The position numbers were made by a program, and so were the translations under genes. From contig NC_064044.1 in assembly GCF_932526225.1 (NCBI RefSeq), positions 5,916,747 to 5,980,746 on the forward strand: a DNA stretch of 64,000 nucleotides. The letters run 5' to 3'. Origin of the DNA: Nematostella vectensis. Taxonomy: Eukaryota > Cnidaria > Anthozoa > Actiniaria > Edwardsiidae. This document shows, one piece after another, positions 62,826 through 64,000 of this stretch; position 1 is the stretch's first letter; each line of letters begins with the position of its first letter. Below the pieces are notes generated by a model. It was not told the origin of the DNA. It ran no database searches and saw only the letters and a program-made list of their open reading frames with translations.

Positions 62826-64000
62826 GTGAGTGATAAATCAAGTTTGGGGGAGGGGAACCATTTAGAAATTTTGCGTGTGTATAAAAATTATGCGCGTGTT
62901 CTGGAACCACTCAAGCTCTTCACTGATTGGCTACGGCCCAAGCGGAACTACTCAAGCTCTGTTTTGTTTGGTTGCTATAACGTGTGAATCACTTTGGAAT
63001 CAGTTGACAATAAAATCCCGATGCTACCCATGAGAAAGTAGGCCTTTGCTTGCTTTAGCGTGTGATCTCTTGTATACATCTCTCGAACCAAAATCTTGAG
63101 AAGCGAAGCATGGCTTCATAATATGCAGACGTTTCTCGTGGAGAGCCTGTCTGCCGAAAGAAGGAGTGTTATCCTTTTGATTATGGTGTAGAATCTGATC
63201 GAATTCAGATCCTGAGAAGTTGGAATTAATGATGAAAGTGTGGCGACAGGACGATAGCTCTTTAGAATTCTTTATGAGTTATGGCAGTGGAAAGTGGTCG
63301 CTCTCGTAAGTGAAATACATAATGTTTTTAGCAAAACCCCAGGACAGTGTATTCTTAGTATATTAATGGCATTTCTGTTTGCCCTGTGTTTTATTTGGAA
63401 AGATTTTCGGCTGTTATTTTAGTAAGGTAAATAGGCTGGTAAGAAACCACACATGAGCAAAATTGACCAGTACACGAATTTTCGATGCCTCTAATGGATG
63501 AATCTAGGAGAAACATGCAAAGAGGAGAAGTGCCAATAGAACAGCAACTAGATGGGATAACGCACTGTAAAATTGCTTAAATTTGAGAGGTCATGGAGTC
63601 AATTATTGATACGAGTTGCTGTCTATGTGGCACAAGCTACGTTATAATGCAAGGGGAGGTTGTTTTTTATATATTACAATCACACCATTTGGATATTGCA
63701 AGGGGTATTCGAAGAGAATAACTGGTACTTGCCTTGCCACACTTTCAAGAACACAAATTTGGTTGAATTAGGTAGAAATAGTGTATTTATTATCTGACTA
63801 ATCGATTAATGAAGTCACTCAGTTTTAAATGATCAAAAGTTTAATACAGCTCCAGTGAAACGTAACCTTGAATTTATGATTTCACTATATAAATTCCTAA
63901 AATGCCAAATGCATCCCTAAAAATCCTGCAGATTGCATGTTTCAAACTCGTAATTTCATAAATTTCCTGTTGGGCATGCCCCTATACCCCTCCCCCATTG
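62826..64000. other. Right end of window, no gene recognised
   Basis: AT-rich with no frame of note. Further exons of the candidate gene starting at 61675 may lie here or beyond. Confidence 0.4.

Overview
This 64 kb window is animal nuclear DNA. It is AT-rich, its genes are cut into short phase-consistent exons with GT-AG introns, and it holds microsatellites, foldback elements and a non-LTR retrotransposon. The gene content fits a hexacorallian cnidarian such as a sea anemone (an inference from gene style and repeats, not a proven assignment): a ZnT zinc transporter, PAS kinase, PDCD2L, a cytochrome b5 front-end desaturase and a melatonin-receptor-like GPCR.

Layout, left to right. Positions 0.8-3.8 kb hold a TTAA-flanked inverted-repeat element split by a 5'-truncated LINE with a (TTG)83 tail. 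Positions 4.9-10.6 kb (+) hold a seven-exon vesicular zinc transporter (339 aa). Positions 14.0-28.6 kb (-) hold a 21-exon PAS-domain kinase (about 1181 aa) with all catalytic residues. Positions 29.9-33.4 kb (+) hold PDCD2L (489 aa), head-to-head with PAS kinase across 1.3 kb. Positions 34.8-38.6 kb (-) hold an AMP-forming acyl-CoA synthetase-like enzyme (577 aa). Positions 44.9-52.8 kb (+) hold a cytochrome b5-desaturase of the Mortierella delta-5 type, in about 15 exons. Positions 57.8-59.7 kb (+) hold a three-exon class A GPCR (355 aa). Two candidate first exons of another gene lie at 61.7 and 62.8 kb. The exon chains were read by eye from splice signals, reading phase and family resemblance. 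Every complete chain sums to a multiple of three.

The genes do not form an operon or pathway cluster. Acyl-CoA synthetase and desaturase are both lipid enzymes but are separated by 6 kb on opposite strands, so nothing beyond chance proximity is shown.

The most unusual structural signal is that several exon edges have been tandemly copied into the neighbouring intron, carrying splice sites with them. This is seen in ZnT exons 2 and 3, PAS kinase exons 13 and 16, and two desaturase exons; the PAS kinase 3' end is similarly duplicated into its 3' flank. In PAS kinase exon 13 the copied donor recurs 13 times, and the first two extra donors lie 27 and 54 nt downstream, so their use would add 9 or 18 residues in frame. 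The second notable point is the fungal-like delta-5 desaturase architecture in an animal gene. Much of the rest is transposon-derived: at least six families of inverted-repeat elements, several with recognisable target-site duplications.
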